Shown here in pieces: positions 1 to 10,800 of a DNA stretch of 64,000 bases. Each line of letters starts with the position of its first letter. Position 1 is the stretch's first letter. Location: contig NC_068355.1 of assembly GCF_020536995.1 (NCBI RefSeq), positions 125,927,472-125,991,471 of the forward strand, written 5' to 3'. The position numbers and the translations under genes are program-made. The notes under the pieces are model-generated. The model ran no database searches and was not told the origin of the DNA. It was given only the letters and a program-made list of their open reading frames with translations. The DNA comes from Dreissena polymorpha. Its lineage: Eukaryota; Mollusca; Bivalvia; Myida; Dreissenidae.

Positions 1-413
1 GAGGTTACGCTTAATATTGTGTAAGTTGCATATATACGATTGGCAAATGAGCTATAATTTAACAAGGATAGTAAATGAGCAGTTGCAGTTAAAACAATAT
101 ACATTTACACCTTTTTAAACGAAAGAAATACACATATTTGACGTTAAAGCTGATCCTCACCGTTAGTTCATAATCCATCATCGCACGATCCGAGTCAAAA
201 CGTGCCATTCATAGACAGTTCATGCAAAGAGGCCAATTATCTTGGACAAGTTACCAATTATCATACCGATCAAAGATGAACACGTCTGATTATGATGGTT
301 TCATTTGAGTGTGAATCAGTGTTTCGTTACGAAGAAGAATTAGTTAACGCGATGTCCTAAAGGACAAATTTCTCATGTATTGTTTTAATGATTGGCTATG
401 AATTTTATTGCTT
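1..413. other. AT-rich DNA, no gene seen
   Basis: I see no open frame with a recognisable domain, no tRNA-like box and no clear repeat in this stretch on either strand. Confidence 0.5.
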
Positions 414-597
414 TGTTTACACACTGCGGGAAATCACGTGATCACAAAAGTACATCGTACGCACAAAATGACGAAAATCAAGTCATTCTCATATTTTATA
501 ATATCAAAATAAATAATAACTATGCGCAGAGTACCCGCTTTGTCGCCTTATGTACTCTGGTAATTGTCGTTTTTCTAAGATTTCTGTAATTTTCTCA
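414..597 (+). repeat. Inverted repeat pair, left arm
   Basis: This ~184-bp segment reappears in reverse complement at about 2281-2497. Shared landmarks are the ATCACGTGATCACAAAAG block, the ACGATG/CATCGT block, and CCAGAGTACATAAGGCGAC in the other copy. The left copy lacks about 23 bp that the right copy keeps (around 2423-2445); the missing piece is bounded by a short AAATG repeat, which suggests slippage deletion. The pair encloses 1.7 kb. It may be two insertions of one short element in opposite orientation; I do not recognise the family, and no short terminal inverted repeats are evident within either arm. The short open frame over this arm looks incidental. Confidence 0.75.
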
Positions 598-613
598 AAC
601 ATAAACAATGAAA

Positions 614-855
614 AATGTACATCGTCTGAACATACTTTATTTTGACGTGTTTGCTATTCAAGACGACAAACAACGAAATAAATACAACATTTTTTTTTTC
701 TTGATAAAATGCTTAGAATATTTCGTACAGGGTTTTGCACGTTGTTTAAGCTTTTTTAGATCTGTGGCGAGGAATTTGGAAAATAGTACATCGTCTGAAC
801 GTTTTTTGTTTGAGAACAACGTCTGAACGGTTTTGAGTACATCATCTGAACTGCT
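614..855 (+). repeat. Cluster of a 14-bp motif
   Basis: The motif TACATCGTCTGAAC or a close variant occurs four times, near 615, 787, 818 and 838, with irregular spacing. Between them the DNA is AT-rich with poly-T. I do not recognise it; it may be a decayed minisatellite or part of a larger repeat. Confidence 0.4.
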
Positions 856-1141
856 TCTGATTTTACTTTTAATGCGATGTTTATCATAATACAATTATAA
901 TAACATCTGTGATCAGCCAATAACTTTATTTATGACGCTAGTATTCTTTAAATTTAACTACAAAAATTAATAAATAAAAAGAAATCCTTTATGCTCATCC
1001 GTGAATGTGTGTTTATTCAATGTGTTGAAAATGTATTTGCTGTTATATTGTCAACTGTATGCTATTACATCTTTAAATTTCAGAACTGAGATCAGATTGT
1101 ATTACACAAGGTCCAAAAAGACTTTACCATATATGCCAACA

Positions 1142-1236
1142 GCAAATCGAATCCGGTAAGGTTCTCTCTTCATATCGATGGGCAAACAAATTAAGCCATC
1201 AATATGAAGTGGACAAATTACACCGGATTGCTTTTG
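1142..1236. repeat. Imperfect hairpin element
   Basis: Two arms of about 40 bp are inverted copies: the left has AATCCGGT then CTTCATATCGATGG, the right has CCATCAATATGAAG then ACCGGATT, around a 14-base loop near 1181-1194. It is consistent with a tiny palindromic MITE. No flanking target duplication was obvious. Confidence 0.6.
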
Positions 1237-1335
1237 ATTGTTTCATATTGAGAAATTAACAACAGTGAACGGAATGAAACAGGCTTCAGTAAGGGCAATT
1301 TTATAACTGCACTACCATGACCACGAATAGTTGTG

Positions 1336-1545
1336 CTAAGGTACAGCTGGCTTGGTTTGGACACGTCATCAGGCACGAACCTCTGTGCAAGACTGTTTAC
1401 CAGGGCAAGTTAGAGGGAGGTCGGACAGAGGCCGTCAGAAGAAAAGCGGATGGATAATGTAAGAGTGGACATCCCTTTCCATGGATGAATTACTCTAAGC
1501 AGCAAACAACAGATTTGACTTGAGGAGGATTTCTGTAGTGTTGTC
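1336..1545 (+). pseudogene. LINE reverse transcriptase C-terminal remnant
   Basis: Conceptual translation gives AWFGHVIRHEPLCKTVYQGKLEGG, then in a shifted frame RQKKSGWIM, EWTSLSMDELL and AANNRFDLRRISV. This matches the usual tail of non-LTR retrotransposon reverse transcriptases, where a W-x-GHV-x-R motif is followed by a basic GRR/KK stretch and a W-DN-KEWT-type segment. The upstream RT core is not visible, so this is a 5'-truncated, decayed copy with at least one frame shift and in-frame stops after WIM and DELL. The clade cannot be fixed from so short a piece. Confidence 0.7.
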
Positions 1546-1554
1546 TCTCTTTCC

Positions 1555-1572
1555 CCCACCCCCCCCCCCTAC
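1555..1572. repeat. Poly-C tract
   Basis: A nearly pure run of C interrupted by one A, a simple-sequence tract just downstream of the LINE remnant. Confidence 0.85.
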
Positions 1573-1844
1573 AGCCGAACCGGTCAAGGGATGATTGATG
1601 AGAAAATTATAACCGTGATATGACTTTAATAAATCTTGAGAATGACTGTGATTTGAGAATTTATTTAAACTAACAGTCATATATTTGAATTTGTAAACAT
1701 GTCAATTTATGTACTGTATATATGCATAATCTTTACCTCTCTGACTATGACATAACCAATACAAAGTACTGGAAATTTAGTATAGTGCAAATAAAAGTTA
1801 CACGTGTTTTATAAAACATATAACGTTAAGTTCCTTATTTTAGC

Positions 1845-2276
1845 TCACCCAAGCACAAAGTGCTCATGGTGTGCTTTTAGGATCACCATTTGTCCTTAAT
1901 GCGTGGTCAACATTTTTCCTTGTTAACACTCTAAAGGTAACATTTATTGCTTGATTGTCATGAAATTCGGTAAGAAAAGTTGTCCCAATGATATCTTCGT
2001 CGTGTTCGAAAATGGGTCACATCAGGTCAAAACCTAGGTCACTTGGTGAAAATAAAGAAAAAGATTGTTAACGCTAGAATTCACATTCATAGTTCAATGC
2101 TTTTGAAACTTGGTTAAAACGTATGTCTTAATGATGTATCAGCTTTCTTTGAAAATGGTTTAGGTTCGTTGAAAAAGATGGCCGCCAGGGAGGGCATGTC
2201 TGCTCACATGGCTATAGTAAAACCATTTTAACACTCTAGAAGTCACATTTATACTTCAATCTTCATGACATATTGT
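1845..2276 (+). repeat. Diverged bivalve satellite-type repeat
   Basis: It opens with TAGCTCACCCAAGCAC and the partly palindromic AGTGCTCATGGTG, then carries two or three diverged units with the CACTCTARA landmark, CATGAAAT, TTCGAAAATGG and GGCCGCCAGGG. This is the family forming the long array at 43582-45290. The copy stops abruptly at about 2277 where the right arm of the inverted pair begins, so one interrupted the other. Confidence 0.75.
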
Positions 2277-2280
2277 TCCT

Positions 2281-2497
2281 GAATGTTTGAGAAAACTACA
2301 GATATCTAAGAAAAACGACAATTACCAGAGTACATAAGGCGACTAAGGGGGTACTCTGCGCATAGTTATCATTTATGTTGATATTATAAAATATGAGAAT
2401 ACCTTGATTTTCGTCATTTAGCGAGAGCTTTTTCCGCCATTTTGTGCGTACGATGTACTTTTGTGATCACGTGATTCCCCGCAGTGTTTAAAAATAA
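2281..2497 (-). repeat. Inverted repeat pair, right arm
   Basis: Reverse complement of 414-597, and the longer copy: it keeps the ~23 bp (near GCGAGAGCTTTTTCCGCC) absent from the left arm. It directly abuts the satellite-type repeat ending near 2276. Confidence 0.75.
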
Positions 2498-2499
2498 GC

Positions 2500-3088
2500 A
2501 AAAAATCATCATTGTATCCTTATTTTATTACAAATTATTCACTGTTAATGTTTACACCTTATGTTTTACACAACTGGTCATTAGATAAAGCCAAGGTTTA
2601 CCGTTAAGGTGTTTTCTTCTTTAAAATGAACTTAGGAAATGTTCGCATAATTTGGTTAATTACATGTACAATTAGAAGTTTGAACGATAGTTCGATCATT
2701 TGCTTAAACCTTACGTTGACCCGCTTCGTGTAATAAAAACAAAAATTATAAAGCGATAGGCACTTAATAAATCGAATTTAGATGTGAATTACTCAATGAT
2801 TTAGACACAGTTGACCTTGTGTTCAAACAATTTTAAAATTGATAACAATTAGCAATGCACTATTTTGCCGGTCAGATAATACCATACAAGTCGGGCTTCT
2901 GTTTCGAGATTCTATCGCGTCATTATACAGTATTGTGGAAAATGGAAGGCGATAACCGTGTCATTAGAATCATGTACTGCAGCACAATAACATTTGTCGA
3001 AGTTTCAGAAAATCAAAGTTGTTGAGTGTATATCATAAACGTAATATCACGCTAGATTATCTCGTGGCTTGCGTTGAAGCAGGATTGA
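2500..3088. other. AT-rich DNA, no gene seen
   Basis: No recognisable coding segment, tRNA box or repeat was found between the inverted arm and the palindromic element at 3090. Confidence 0.5.
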
Positions 3089-3089
3089 T

Positions 3090-3240
3090 TATAGGGATAA
3101 TACACGTTTTCGAGGGCATGATCATCTGCGAGCGCTCGAAAAATCCGTTCCTGCCCGAGTGCGCAGCACGAGGGCAGGAACGGATTTTTAGAGCGCCCGC
3201 AGATGATCATGTCCGAGAAAATGTGTATTTTCGCTATTAT
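3090..3240. repeat. Palindromic MITE-like hairpin
   Basis: Two ~65-bp arms are inverted copies with few mismatches: the left holds GATCATCTGCGAGCGCTC and AATCCGTTCCTGCCC; the right holds GGGCAGGAACGGATT and GAGCGCCCGCAGATGATC. The loop is about 13 bases (GAGTGCGCAGCAC, partly self-complementary). The GC-rich arms contrast with the AT-rich surroundings. An 83-residue open frame over the hairpin is a by-product of the palindrome, not a gene. Confidence 0.8.
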
Positions 3241-5334
3241 TGCATAAACAAATCACACATACCAAAATAATTTTAAATAACATTGAAAACAATGTTTTGT
3301 TCATTCGACATCGACAAAATAATTCGATTATTTAAATACAGTTCAAGGTTGTGTTTTACATATGTCTCACTCGGTCATCATCCGAAATGACGAGGCTTTA
3401 CCTTCGGATGGGCAGTTTTCGATATAATATGTGTTTAAACAGTGGATTAATGCAAAGTTGAAATGCAGCCGCGTAAAGTAAGAAATGAGGAATTATTTTG
3501 GAATTTACAGCAGGAACGTTGAAGGTACATGAACACTTACATTTACAGCATAGTCTTTTGAAAGTGTTGAGTAAATAACCTTAACTTCAATGACGTTGCC
3601 AATACAATAAAGCTGTTGTCAAGAGAGTGCAGATGGTATAACTTGAAAAGTGGATTGAAATAGTCATTATCCTCATGCATGCATGAGGAAACTGGTGCTT
3701 ATTCAGTTCCCCATTTATGCTTGGAAAGTCGTCGAAGGCTGGAGAAGGGAAGAAACTGCGCGTAGACCAGATTATGGATATGAAAAACACATAACAGAGC
3801 TTGAACGGCACGTGAATCGCATTGTTAATACACGATTTCTCCCGTTCAAGCCCTCCTTTTGCCAAGTTTCTGCACCCCGCCAGAGGGCATTATAGATTGA
3901 GTTTATGCAATAATATTTAAATAACTATTAAAATATTATTGCATTGTTAATATTGCATTATTATTATTGCATTATAATTAAAAGTCTCCAGTCCAATGCA
4001 ACGTGTTATTTTGCACTTTTATCTTGTAACTATTATATTGAAATGTACTGAATTTGCTGACCATTTTTTTCTTATTGATTTCATTGTGTTTAATTATGTA
4101 AATGAGTGGGTTATATAATAAATCTGCTTATGCTTATGGTAAAACTAATGTGTAAACTTCGTTTTAATTTTATGTGTTGTAATTGTCTGTAAGGGTATAT
4201 TAGCCTATTAAGTTTTAGGAAATTATCTTTTTCTCAAGAACACTAAAGGTAACTCCGACCTACGTTAACGAGAAAGAGTCAAGATGGTGTAGGGACAGTG
4301 TATGCCAGAAGGTCAGTAAATAAGTCACATCAAAAGTATTGTACTAACATGATTGAGCTGTTGTAACATTTGATAAACAATTAAGGCATTACTTATGGGG
4401 AAGCAATAAGCTAACATGAACGATACTGGGCAAATAGAAATTGATGCATGATATTGATTTTATAAATGTTTCATGTTTTTATGGAAAGCTCATTTTATGA
4501 GATTATGATATTCTGTAACTTTTTACTTTTTGATTTATACTTCTCGTTAAATGATATTTCGAATCATTGATCAATCCGAGTAAAGTTTGTAGAATATATA
4601 GAACTATGAATAATTTGTTTATATCCGTTGATAAATAATTGAACAATAATACACACGTCAGCTTTTGGGTGTTCGTTACATTTAGAATTGTAGAATGGGA
4701 AAACTTATAGACTCAAAGCCATGATTATTTGTGTTTTCCACAGCGGGAGAATTTTAGTATAGTGTGTTTAAATACGCAAATCGAGTTAGCTACCCATTAC
4801 TATCTTTTATAGTCGTTGCAACCTTAGAGTTTGTACCCAGAAACAATTGTATATGAATTTTACAATCGGACACATCTATCTTTAAAAATAAAACACGGAT
4901 CGTTGTTCTAAATTGATAACTTGTTTGAAACTATTTTCGAATAATTATATTATTGACATGCTGACAGAATAGGGAAAGTTGTGGCTTGCGGTTTGTCATT
5001 TCGAAATGAGCACAGAAAATAATTGCGAAACTTCAAAATCTTAATTTATATAAACAATTGTAAAAACAGCAATGATGGTAAACCACAGTGAATCAATCTT
5101 ATTCAACAACATGTCTTTTTTTTGTAAAACATCAGTTACATTATTCAGTTTAATGTAAAATATTGGCTTATTTGTGTTAAACGAAGTTTATAATTTTCTA
5201 TCAGTCATTAAATGGGGTCAAGTTATCTACATGCACTGGGAATGCTAATAGAAACTTAGCGATTCAAAGAGCTCCTTTTGCAATTGGTCAACCGTATTGA
5301 ATGCTTTGGTGAAAAAAACACAACAACATTCCCG
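3241..5334. other. Long stretch without a recognisable gene
   Basis: The two overlapping open frames at 3587-3895 (opposite strands) match no domain I know. A run of ATTATTGCATTA-type low-complexity sequence lies at about 3905-3975. I see nothing else I can name. Confidence 0.4.
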
Positions 5335-5412
5335 CTCGCTGGACGAGTTGTTAACAAAAAAACCCAGGATTGGAAGTTCTGCGCTTTACCAACTCAGCAA
5401 ATTTGACCTTGA
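5335..5412 (-). repeat. tRNA-like fragment (decayed SINE head?)
   Basis: On the minus strand the sequence TGCTGAGTTGGTAAAGCGC resembles a tRNA A box with D arm, followed ~25 bases later by CCTGGGTTTTT in place of a B box. The B box is poor, so this is a weak call: a decayed tRNA-derived SINE or tRNA pseudogene. Confidence 0.3.
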
Positions 5413-6622
5413 TAAAATACATCAGTTTAAGTGGCATTAAACATGCGCATAAATAAGTACGAGGAATGTTACATAACATTATTAAGTTTATTGGTCAAAT
5501 GTTGTTTACTTCAATGAAATTCATAACAAACATTTTAACTGTGGGGGTGTTCTTTCGATTTCTCCCATAGACACCAATTACTGGTTCTAGTTCCAGGAAA
5601 CGGACTCGAGAGCGTTAAAAATAAATCTTAGGCTTTCTATTCAATCGAACTGAAATAAATAGGATTAAAGCAAACATTAAACGCCGATACCACGCCGTAA
5701 ACGCATATTTGTTGCTGAAACCAAATTAGTTTTATGTTCGTATCAACGAATCTGCTCTATTAATGGGGATTCCCCAACTTCGTTCAAGTACTTATATACA
5801 TAAAAGATTTACGACTCAACAAAAGAACATTTTTTTACAAATGTATAATTTTCTTGTCTCAATAATGATCTGGTACTTCTTTTCCTAAGCTTGTACTCTT
5901 GTTTTTTATGAACGTTTTATCTGTTTAGAAAAAAAAGCAATACATTTTCTACTCGCTGTAGTTCGAATTACTGAAAATTTGAACATTTCACAATGGTAAC
6001 GGAAAATTCTTGTTTTATTATCTGAACTGAAAATCCAAATAATAATCCCCTTAGCTTTTCTTGCTGTTTTGAAATGTCAATACTTTTTTCATGCGCTGGT
6101 ACTATATAATATGTTAAAACTTGGTTATTGCAATCTATTGTCTTGTGCCTTCTTATGAAAAGGGTATGTACAATGATATTTTATATTTTTGAAAACAACA
6201 ATACAATTCGTTTTATGTATTTTGTTTGTCCGTAAAAGGCAGTTATTGTATTATGGGACACAGGTGCCTTAAAAATTTGAATTCATACTTTTAATAAGGG
6301 TAAACATGCATAACATAATGTACGTCTGTTATTTTAATGATAATCATATTTATGGTTTCTACCAAAATATGGCAAAAATTTCCAACCAGAACTAGGGCAT
6401 GTTTTGAATCCTTGCTGCGAATGTTTGTTTAACTTTATGGGCTATACCCAGCCATAAACTGGGATAAAAATAAGATATATTTAAAAGTTGTAAACATAAA
6501 GACACATCTCACTTAAATTTGACAATTCATCGTCCGACTACTAGTCTGTTATTGATATCAATTCCATTAATTGCCAAATGACTTTTCATATATTCATATG
6601 CATTTGAACACAATCCAGAAAA
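5413..6622. other. AT-rich DNA upstream of locus A
   Basis: No coding segment or repeat was recognised. A promoter for the gene starting at 6623 would lie here, but I cannot point to a convincing TATA box. Confidence 0.4.
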
Positions 6623-6861
6623 ATGACGTAATTCGTGCTGATTCTAGCGTTTGTCGTCACGTGCATCTCATGCCAAAGCAATACTATTGATGTAAATGCA
6701 AGTACGGATGGACGTGATGGGCGCGTAGATGCAGGATGGACACGTGAATTGACGGTGGCTCAAGTATTAGGGTAGGAGCTCATGCAGATACCAGAGGGAA
6801 CTGGGGAGCCTCTATTGGGGGTAGAGTAAGGTTCGGCCGTAAACGGAGAAGTACTGAGCAG
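6623..6861 (+). pseudogene. Locus A exon 1: signal peptide plus single module
   Basis: Reading from the ATG at 6623, codon 3 is TAA, then FVLILAFVVTCISCQS forms a good hydrophobic signal-peptide core with a likely cleavage near CISC-QS. It continues NTIDVNASTDGRDGRVDAG and WTRE; a one-base loss then shifts the frame, after which SSIRVGAHADTRGNWGAS and IGGRVRFGRKRRSTEQ follow. The VDAGWTR-(F)GGG and HADTRGNW parts match the 50-residue unit repeated at locus B. RKRR at about 6838-6849 looks like a furin-type cleavage site. The exon ends at CAG before GTTGGT, a plausible but weak donor. Alternating polar/apolar residues suggest beta strands. Confidence 0.65.
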
Positions 6862-7201
6862 GTTGGTATAGTGTTTTTTTGTGTTGTATACAGGAAGTTA
6901 GCGTTTATTCTTCAAAGCAGGAAATGTTTTTATTATGATTTGTTTTATTATTGCGAGATAAACGATCTTAACGAATGCCATTGATTTTGATAAATGAGTA
7001 ACTGAATGTTTATAATATAAAAATTCGACCAGTAGTATAAGCCAGCGTTGTTAATAGAAAAGTATACTATTTCATTAACCAATTACCACTTGCAAGTTTT
7101 GATATGACATAGTTTGTTTGCAATTTTATTGAAACTGTGACACATTGCAAACGTCTGATCAATTGTTAATATAAACATTTTCTGATTTGTTTCTGATAAA
7201 G

Positions 7202-7347
7202 TTTTTCACTCTGAGTTTGGATGTCAATAAGTGCAACTTCAATCTTTACGATGCCAACAGAGATGACTTGCTAACAAAGAAAGAACTTGTAGCGGTGTTT
7301 GGAGGCAACACGAACACTTCTGTTTGACGCACTTGATATGTTATCCG
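7202..7347 (+). pseudogene. Locus A exon 2: EF-hand
   Basis: The block follows an acceptor-like TTTCTGATAAAG and reads FFTLSLDVNKCNFNLYDA and NRDDLLTKKELVAVFGGN. The loop D-A-N-R-D-D-L-L-T-K-K-E has the EF-hand pattern: Asp/Asn at positions 1, 3 and 5, a hydrophobic residue at 8 and Glu at 12. The aligned exon at locus B is 27169-27357. After GGNTNT the frame shifts by one base and continues LFDALDMLS, entering the next EF loop, then stops at GTAAGT, a strong donor. The glycine usual at loop position 6 is Asp. Confidence 0.7.
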
Positions 7348-8004
7348 GTAAGTCAATATGTTCTAGAATTTCATGCCATACTTCTACACGTAATTACATG
7401 CACACGTTTGTACTTGTTCGTTAATTTGACCTACTTTAAAGATTGTATTTGCAGAAGGAAATAGATTAACTAACAGACGCTGCATGGTTGACTGAACCAA
7501 TATAAATATAAATTATAGAAAAATATTCGTGTTTTTCATAAAACAATCTACACTTCATAAACGTCACTGGTCCCCGTTAAGCTAAACAATTTTATTAATG
7601 TTGAAGTGAATGTAATCATATACACATATTTCTGAATGTGGCAATATGAGCGTTTACTGTGTTTGTTCTTCTAAAAAATATTTAGGTTTTCAAGGTCAGC
7701 CCTTATCATTCTATATAAACAACGTTTGGTATGAACTTTAAAAACAATTACTTGCATTACTTGCATTCTATCTTACTCCAATTCATTTTAAGTTTCGACA
7801 TACTGAAAAAAGCAGAACAAGTTACCACAGCGTTTTCACAATATTAAAGTAACTATTTCGGTGCGCGTTTGTCATTTTGATATGTAAGATATCCAATACA
7901 AACAACAATTCTAAGATATTTCTTAACTATCGAGTTAGGACATACAATGACCGACACATCTGCCTCGCCTTTTCATTCGTATGCATGTGATACACTATTT
8001 TCAG

Positions 8005-8024
8005 GTGACGGTTTTGTTATGTGA
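8005..8024 (+). pseudogene. Locus A candidate exon 3 start
   Basis: ACTATTTTCAG is a good acceptor; the next bases complete the split codon left by exon 2 and read GDGFVM, then a stop. Locus B has two comparable blocks, one starting at 27766 (GDSRIT) and one at 28456 (DGMVNREEF). The exon end is not determinable here. Confidence 0.4.
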
Positions 8025-8029
8025 GGTCG

Positions 8030-9960
8030 AGAACAGGTGAAGGATGTTGAACTGATTTATTCGTCCTCTCGGGTTTAACTTGTTTTATGTACGCTCGAAG
8101 GAATTAAAAAAAAATGACGCTTTGTTGGACGATTTTATGCATACTGAGAAAATCAACAGAAAACGCCGATTGAAGATTTTATATCTGTTTGTGACTGTTT
8201 TCAAACCGTTTATGCTGTAGACCGTTAATTGAGTTGCATCTAAAGAATGTTCAAACAGTCAGAATAAATCGTAATAAATATTTAACTAGTCATTTTTTGT
8301 GTAAATAAAATTAATTGAAATATGTCTTAAATTACGATAAATACGAAATCAACACTGGTACAAAACAAACGACTCAAACTGCCCCAAACTTTTTATTTTG
8401 TTTTGCATTTTTTACACATATATAGGATTTTGTTTATCTCTGTAAAACGTACAAAAACTTACCTATAGCTCCCATAAGAAGCTACGCTAGAACTTAATTT
8501 TTTGAACGATGCATGTACGAATAGCTCATACAGTAAAATTTAAAAACGAATAAATATGTATCGATGTGATTTGTGTAATAAATAAAGTTCATACATGTAG
8601 TATGTGCATATGAAGAGTAAATGAAACTTGTGGTAAATTAAAGGTTTCACAAACATTCATAAATTGTGTAAATATTAAAAATGGTCATTATAGCAATAAA
8701 CATCCGAAACGAACAACTGAATATATCCGTCATTACAGGATTAATTAAACACGGGATATTTGGATCTGAGTTTAAACTTGATATTTATAGACAAGTCATC
8801 AAAAGAGATCAATGTTTTCTGACAATAACCCAATAATCATACCTTTCAAAAAAAACATTTCTGCCATCTAATGTTTTATTTTGGGTGAACGATTTCGATT
8901 CGAGCTAGCATTAACTATAATGACGTCCTTCTGCAGCTTTTGTTTAAAATAAGCAAGACATCATTTATGTATCCATTTTTAATGTAAATGCCATTTTGAT
9001 GATGTTTACACTTAACTAAAGGTCATTAAAGATAAACCAATGTCACGAGCGTTAACATTTCTTCAGCGATATGCGCAATAATGTGTATTTCAGAATAAAT
9101 CGTTATATATATTAAACTTTTTATTATTGTTTGAGTATCTTTGATTTCATGGGATATGTCTTAAATCGACATATGTACATTATTAAAAAAAAGACACTCA
9201 GTATGCTGATATTCTGTATTTCAACTTAAACGTATGCAGACATATACAATGAAATGTTCATTTTTGGTGAAAACTATGTTTTATCGTACATGGTAATCGT
9301 TAGAATTTACATTAAATTCCGTCCACATGTCCATGAATAACACAAATGGTCAATTAAAATGTGTCTAAATCAACTGTCTGACTCGCAAAATTGTTAAAAG
9401 GAATGTTGAAAAACCACGACAAATTTGTTTTAAATTGCCTGTTACTATTCAAATACGTTCTCGCTAGTTTAATATCAAGAAGTAATTAGAATACACACAC
9501 GTTTATATTTTAAAGAACACTATTTCATCTAGTTTATATCATTTTATTTGAAATAAGCATTAACTTTTAGATTATGAATGAAAGTTTTTTAAATTTATAA
9601 TTATACCTTATGAAAGATCACATGTGTTACAGATATGCTGAATGAAGTTTAAAAGAAAATTACCTGAGCGATAAAATATTGTAAATTATCGTCGTGTTAC
9701 TTACTTGTATCTTATTTAAATGCCTCACTCCGTATGATGTTATATATTCTTTGAAAATCCTATTCTAAGATCGCAAATGTTATATAGAACTTAAAGGGTA
9801 GCAAGATGAGTATATTTCGTAAAGAACCTGGAGCCAGCTTATAAAACAAATTAAATATCATATGTAAAATGTCCACTTCCCCACTGAAATGCTTCATTCA
9901 TTACATTTACCGTAAATAGAGAAAATAGTACTTTGAGTATCAAGTGAATACCTCGAATAC
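8030..9960. other. AT-rich DNA, no gene seen
   Basis: No exon-like block, tRNA box or clear repeat was recognised across this 1.9-kb stretch. Confidence 0.45.
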
Positions 9961-9964
9961 GCTT

Positions 9965-10060
9965 CTTAGGTGGGGATTGAACCCAGGACTTCCTGATGTC
10001 TAGGCAGACACTAAATTCAATATAAAGCCGCGACCTTTATCGGGGCATAAAATACATTTA
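9965..10060 (-). repeat. tRNA-derived SINE fragment
   Basis: On the minus strand the sequence GTCCTGGGTTCAATCCCCACC contains an excellent pol III B box (GGTTCAATCC) at about 9972-9983. The A-box side is unclear. The adjacent plus-strand sequence gives no other support. This is probably the tRNA head of a decayed SINE rather than a working tRNA, since no complete cloverleaf is apparent. Confidence 0.5.
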
Positions 10061-10219
10061 CTGACCAATCAAACTGCTGATTGGGCTAAACATATATTGT
10101 ATACATAGTTTGCAAGATTGAAATATCGCCATACGAGAAAACTTGCCATTTCCCCTGATGGCCGTTTTTTTCCGTGTAACAGAACATTTTCAAAATCAGA
10201 ATATCATTAGACAAAATAT

Positions 10220-10800
10220 TCTAAACAGGTTCCCTGAGGATTGGGCAAACATGTCACTTATGAAATGTTTACACTATTTCACGATAGCCAAATATTGAAA
10301 ATATCATGCACCTTGGCGGCTATATTTTGTATTAGACCAGATACATTTTCAAAATGCAACCGAGATGGCAGAATAAGAAATGATATTATGAGCAAGTTTC
10401 CTGATTATGGGACACAAAATACGACTTCTAGAATGATCAGATGAATTCGGAATAGCCTTATTTGAAAAACTGTTCCTCTCCTGGAAGACGTATTCTTCAG
10501 TGGACATACACAAATCTTTGAACTTTGGTATGGTGAGATGTCATTCGTATTAATGATCCGGGCAAGGTTCATGATAATTTACCGATATGACTCATTGAGT
10601 GTTTAAAAGCTTTTACTTCGATACCCTGTTATCAAGTTGTTGACCCTCATTAACCATTTCTAAACAAGGGCAATATATTATATGTTAATTGTATAGACCA
10701 AGTTCATAAAGACGGGGCATACATATCGCCTCTAGAGTATTTACAAAGGTAATACTGCAGTCGTATGACATTTAAAGGACAAGCAACCATGATCAAAAAT
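10220..10800 (-). repeat. Old inverted satellite array
   Basis: Four diverged units of about 135-170 bp start near 10228, 10393, 10563 and 10699, each with a CAAGTTTCATGA-like start, a TTGGGCAAA-like block and CTAGAGTGTTTACAA-like sequence. This is the reverse complement of the units at 43690-45285. Remnants of the GGCCGCCA block appear as TTGGCGGCTA near 10313. Divergence is high, so the array is much older than the 44-kb one. Short open frames here are incidental. Confidence 0.6.

Larger units (their letters stand above)
6623..8024 (+). pseudogene. Locus A: secreted beta-module/EF-hand gene copy, decayed
   Basis: I do not recognise this gene by name. It has at least three exon-like blocks. 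Block 1 (6623-6861) encodes a signal-peptide-like start, one ~50-residue beta-rich module and RKRR. Block 2 (7202-7347) encodes an EF-hand. Block 3 (from 8005) starts GDGFV, the second half of an EF loop. Boundaries carry GT and AG, and phases agree (block 1 to 2 phase 0; block 2 to 3 leaves one base). The paralogue at 23672-28519 has the same blocks in the same order. Codon 3 is TAA, the module is frame-shifted once, and the EF exon is shifted near its end, so as given it is not translatable. The layout suggests a secreted calcium-binding protein processed after RKRR; that role is inference. Base-call errors could explain single-base shifts but less easily the TAA. Confidence 0.65.

Noticed and set aside
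3019-3270. 83-residue frame over the hairpin
   Set aside because: The frame is created by the palindromic element; no domain and no codon signal.
6623-6861. Attacin or diptericin antimicrobial gene
   Set aside because: Only a loose similarity in Gly-rich strand pattern; the EF-hand exons do not fit that family.
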